Shown here: positions 61,542 to 64,000 of the stretch, piece by piece
Layout of the letters: the number at the start of each line of letters is the position of its first letter
How positions within the stretch are numbered: the stretch's first letter is position 1
Origin: Pontivivens sp032464575
GTDB taxonomy: Bacteria > Pseudomonadota > Alphaproteobacteria > Rhodobacterales > Rhodobacteraceae
Assembly: GCA_032464575.1 (NCBI GenBank)
Contig: JAWDKM010000005.1
Location: forward strand, 465,698 to 529,697
Direction: 5' to 3'
Length of the DNA: 64,000 bases
Notes under the pieces: model-generated
What the model was told of the DNA's origin: nothing
Seen by the model: only the letters and a program-made list of their open reading frames with translations
The model's database searches: none
Made by a program: the position numbers and the translations under genes

Positions 61542-61937
61542 ATGTCCGACCACCACGGCACCATCCACTGGACCGAGCTTGCCACCCGCGACATCGAGGG
61601 GGCGGAACGCTATTTCGGCGCGCTCTGCGGCTGGACCTTCGACAAGATGATCGCGGCCGATGGCGGGACCTACACGATCGCGATGCAGGGCGACCGGGCA
61701 GTGTGCGGGCTCTTCGACATGACGGACGTACCGCAAATGGCGGGGCTGCCCGCGCACTGGTCGACTTACATTGCGGTCGACGACGTGGACGCTGCGGTGG
61801 CGGCCACCCGGGCAAGCGGGGGCCGCGTGCTGCGCAACCCGTGGGACGTCGCGCAGGTCGGCCGCTGCGCCATCGTCGCCGACCCAGGCGGGGCTGCGGT
61901 CGGCCTCGTCACGCCGGTCAGAGAAACAGCAGGATGA
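61542..61937 (+). CDS. VOC-family (glyoxalase-like) protein
   Basis: A 131-residue vicinal-oxygen-chelate protein: 'TIHWTELATRDIEGAERYFG', 'CGWTFDKMIAADGGTYTIAM', 'WSTYIAVDDVDAAVAATRAS' and 'ADPGGAAVGLVTPV' make the two beta-alpha-beta-beta-beta modules. One metal ligand (His9) is present. Activity is not assignable. ACAGGAG precedes the ATG at 61542. The 3' end overlaps the convergent membrane protease gene by 20 bases. Confidence 0.88.
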   Translation: MSDHHGTIHWTELATRDIEGAERYFGALCGWTFDKMIAADGGTYTIAMQGDRAVCGLFDMTDVPQMAGLPAHWSTYIAVDDVDAAVAATRASGGRVLRNPWDVAQVGRCAIVADPGGAAVGLVTPVRETAG

Positions 61938-62751
61938 TCCAGTAGCTGACCATGGCATGCGTTCCGGCGGTAGCGAGCCACGCAGCGAGGGCCAGCACGG
62001 CCTGCCAGCGCGTCATGGGCTGCTGATAGCTTGCGACGGCGCCGGCCCGGATCGCGCTCGGCACGCTCATCAGCGCGAAGCCGAGCAGGAGCATCGACTG
62101 GACCATCAGACCGTAACCGGCGAGCGCCGCGCTCATCAGCAGCACCGCCCCTTGCCCGAGGCGCCGGCTGAACGCCTGCATGATGTAGGAGAGGCACCGC
62201 CCGCCATCGAGCGGCCAGAGCGGCAGCAGGTTCAAGAAGTTGAGCGCGCCGGTCAGTATCGCGAAATAGTAAAGGTATTCAGCGGTGAGGGGCGCGCTCT
62301 CCACCAGCATCTCGCTCATCGCCACGGCTGCGACCAGCGGCGCGATGCAGATCCCCGGCCCCATCAGCGAGACGAAGAAGCTCTTGAGCTGGCTCGCCGG
62401 GACCTGGTCCGAGATCGCCACCCCGCCGAAGAGCGGGATCAGCCGGAACCGTGCATCGTGGTGGCCGATCACGCGGTAGGCGGCGACATGGCCGAACTCG
62501 TGGATCACCACCACGGCGATCAGCATCAATCCTCCCACGGGGTCCAGGAGGTACATCGCGAACGCGATCGACAGGAGCGCGAGCACCAGCGTCTGCAGCC
62601 CCGGCGGTTCGGACAAGTGGCGGGCCGGGTTGATCCAGCCTCCGCGCAAGGCGCGCCAGATGCCACCGTTCAGCGCGGCGGCGGCGAGGAGAGACAGCAT
62701 GAAGCGGTTCCGTGATACGCGCCGCGCACCCCACGCACGCGGCCCGTCCAT
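61918..62751 (-). CDS. Membrane metalloprotease, site-2-protease (M50) type
   Basis: A 277-residue multi-pass protein with about six helices. The zinc-site motif HEFGH ('VVIHEFGHVAAYRVIG') and the second motif 'NFLNLLPLWPLDGGR' (N-x-x-P-x-x-PLDGG) identify an M50 protease that cuts inside or near the membrane. Substrate unknown. ATG at 62751 is preferred over an upstream start at 62811, which has no better ribosome-binding site. It is convergent with the VOC gene. Confidence 0.88.
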   Translation of the reverse strand: MDGPRAWGARRVSRNRFMLSLLAAAALNGGIWRALRGGWINPARHLSEPPGLQTLVLALLSIAFAMYLLDPVGGLMLIAVVVIHEFGHVAAYRVIGHHDARFRLIPLFGGVAISDQVPASQLKSFFVSLMGPGICIAPLVAAVAMSEMLVESAPLTAEYLYYFAILTGALNFLNLLPLWPLDGGRCLSYIMQAFSRRLGQGAVLLMSAALAGYGLMVQSMLLLGFALMSVPSAIRAGAVASYQQPMTRWQAVLALAAWLATAGTHAMVSYWIILLFL

Positions 62752-62931
62752 GGGCCATGCGGAGCGGAGTTGCGTCAAGCCGCCGCAGCCGAATGTGGCC
62801 GGGCGTTGCAAGGCTTCCTCAAGGTGGCCAGGGCGTTACCGAACGGGCGACAGATGGCGCGCAAGGGCAGTCGGATGCTCGCTTCCGCTCTGCCCACTCC
62901 CGCGCCGCCGCTTCTCTGAGGCCGGTACTAG

Positions 62932-63002
62932 CCGTCATCCTCGGGCTCGACCCGAGGATCTCCCGATGCAACAGATGGTCGGGTCAAGCCCGACCATGAC
63001 GG
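62932..63002. repeat. Composite palindromic intergenic repeat, copy 5
   Basis: Outer arms CCGTCAT (62932-62938) and ATGACGG (62996-63002) flank two 9-bp hairpins: ATCCTCGGG/CCCGAGGAT (62937-62945, 62951-62959) and ATGGTCGGG/CCCGACCAT (62975-62983, 62989-62997). This is the cleanest copy. It lies between fabI and the M50 protease gene. Confidence 0.75.
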
Positions 63003-63033
63003 TTACTCGACGAGCCAGTCGCTGGAGGCACCC

Positions 63034-63822
<789 letters not shown>

Positions 63823-64000
63823 CCGTCAGCCTTTCGAAGCCTTTACCGGCCCCGGTTTGACCACGGATGGGAGGCGGGATCAATGTGGTGGTGTGGATGG
63901 CCGCTTGGAGCCAAAAGTGTCGGATGCTGCACTTGCACGAAAGTCGGCATTGTATGTGACGCCGTTTGCCCAGCAGGCATCAGGTTGTGCGATGCCCCAT

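Overview
The window is chromosomal DNA of a high-GC alphaproteobacterium, most probably Rhodobacteraceae/Paracoccaceae (Rhodobacterales). This rests on the strong GC3 codon bias and on a typical gene set: DUF1127, a Ros/MucR regulator, biotin pyruvate carboxylase, argD-argF, hisC-tyrC, DUF2125 and a MotA/ExbB plus OmpA coiled-coil pair. It also holds palindromic intergenic repeats ending near 'CCGGGACGGTT' or reading 'TTCATCTTTCCC(A/G)AAATACG'. I cannot fix genus or species. No rRNA, tRNA, CRISPR array, prophage or intact insertion sequence was seen. Most of the window is core genome.

Layout. 0-6.2 kb: DUF1127 protein, MFS exporter, YaiI/YqxD protein, trpS, a divergent pair of unknown genes (one small and unusually low in GC), an inner-membrane OmpA-domain protein with a small coiled-coil partner, and a BLUF blue-light sensor. 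6.2-12.4 kb: an oligopeptide ABC operon (oppA-oppB-oppC, then a WrbA-like flavodoxin, then a fused OppDF ATPase). 12.7-17.4 kb: SDR divergent from a LysR regulator, argD-argF, a GNAT. 17.4-22.2 kb: DMT exporter, glycosyltransferase, MurJ, an RTX calcium-binding protein. 22.3-26.1 kb: a TetR regulator divergent from a DevBCA-type exporter, with a perfect 22-bp palindrome in the 44-bp gap. 26.6-36.7 kb: glnD, an LpoA-like lipoprotein, rsmI, yraN, a DolP/YraP-like double-BON lipoprotein, gshB, a hydrolase, hisC and tyrC. The lpoA/rsmI/yraN/yraP set is also clustered in E. coli.

36.7-46 kb: DUF2125 protein, ChaC-like glutathione cyclotransferase, a LysM plus solute-binding-protein chimera divergent from an ExbB/MotA-like plus coiled-coil OmpA/MotB-like pair, a GST and clpA. 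46-54.7 kb: a second MFS transporter, pyc, a GFA protein, a glycosyltransferase-like protein, mucR and miaB. 54.7-64 kb: small exported proteins, a 2-hydroxyacid dehydrogenase, a decayed region (broken gene plus a poly-G-interrupted inverted repeat), a DUF937 protein, an amino-acid catabolic set (FAD oxidase overlapping Thr/Ser dehydratase), an alpha/beta hydrolase overlapping a HAD dehalogenase, a VOC protein, an M50-like membrane protease and fabI.

No defence island or obviously new multi-gene system is present. The best leads are the LysM-SBP chimera with its ion-channel-like neighbours, the TetR/DevBCA unit, the low-GC small gene at about 4.5 kb, and the families of structured intergenic repeats.
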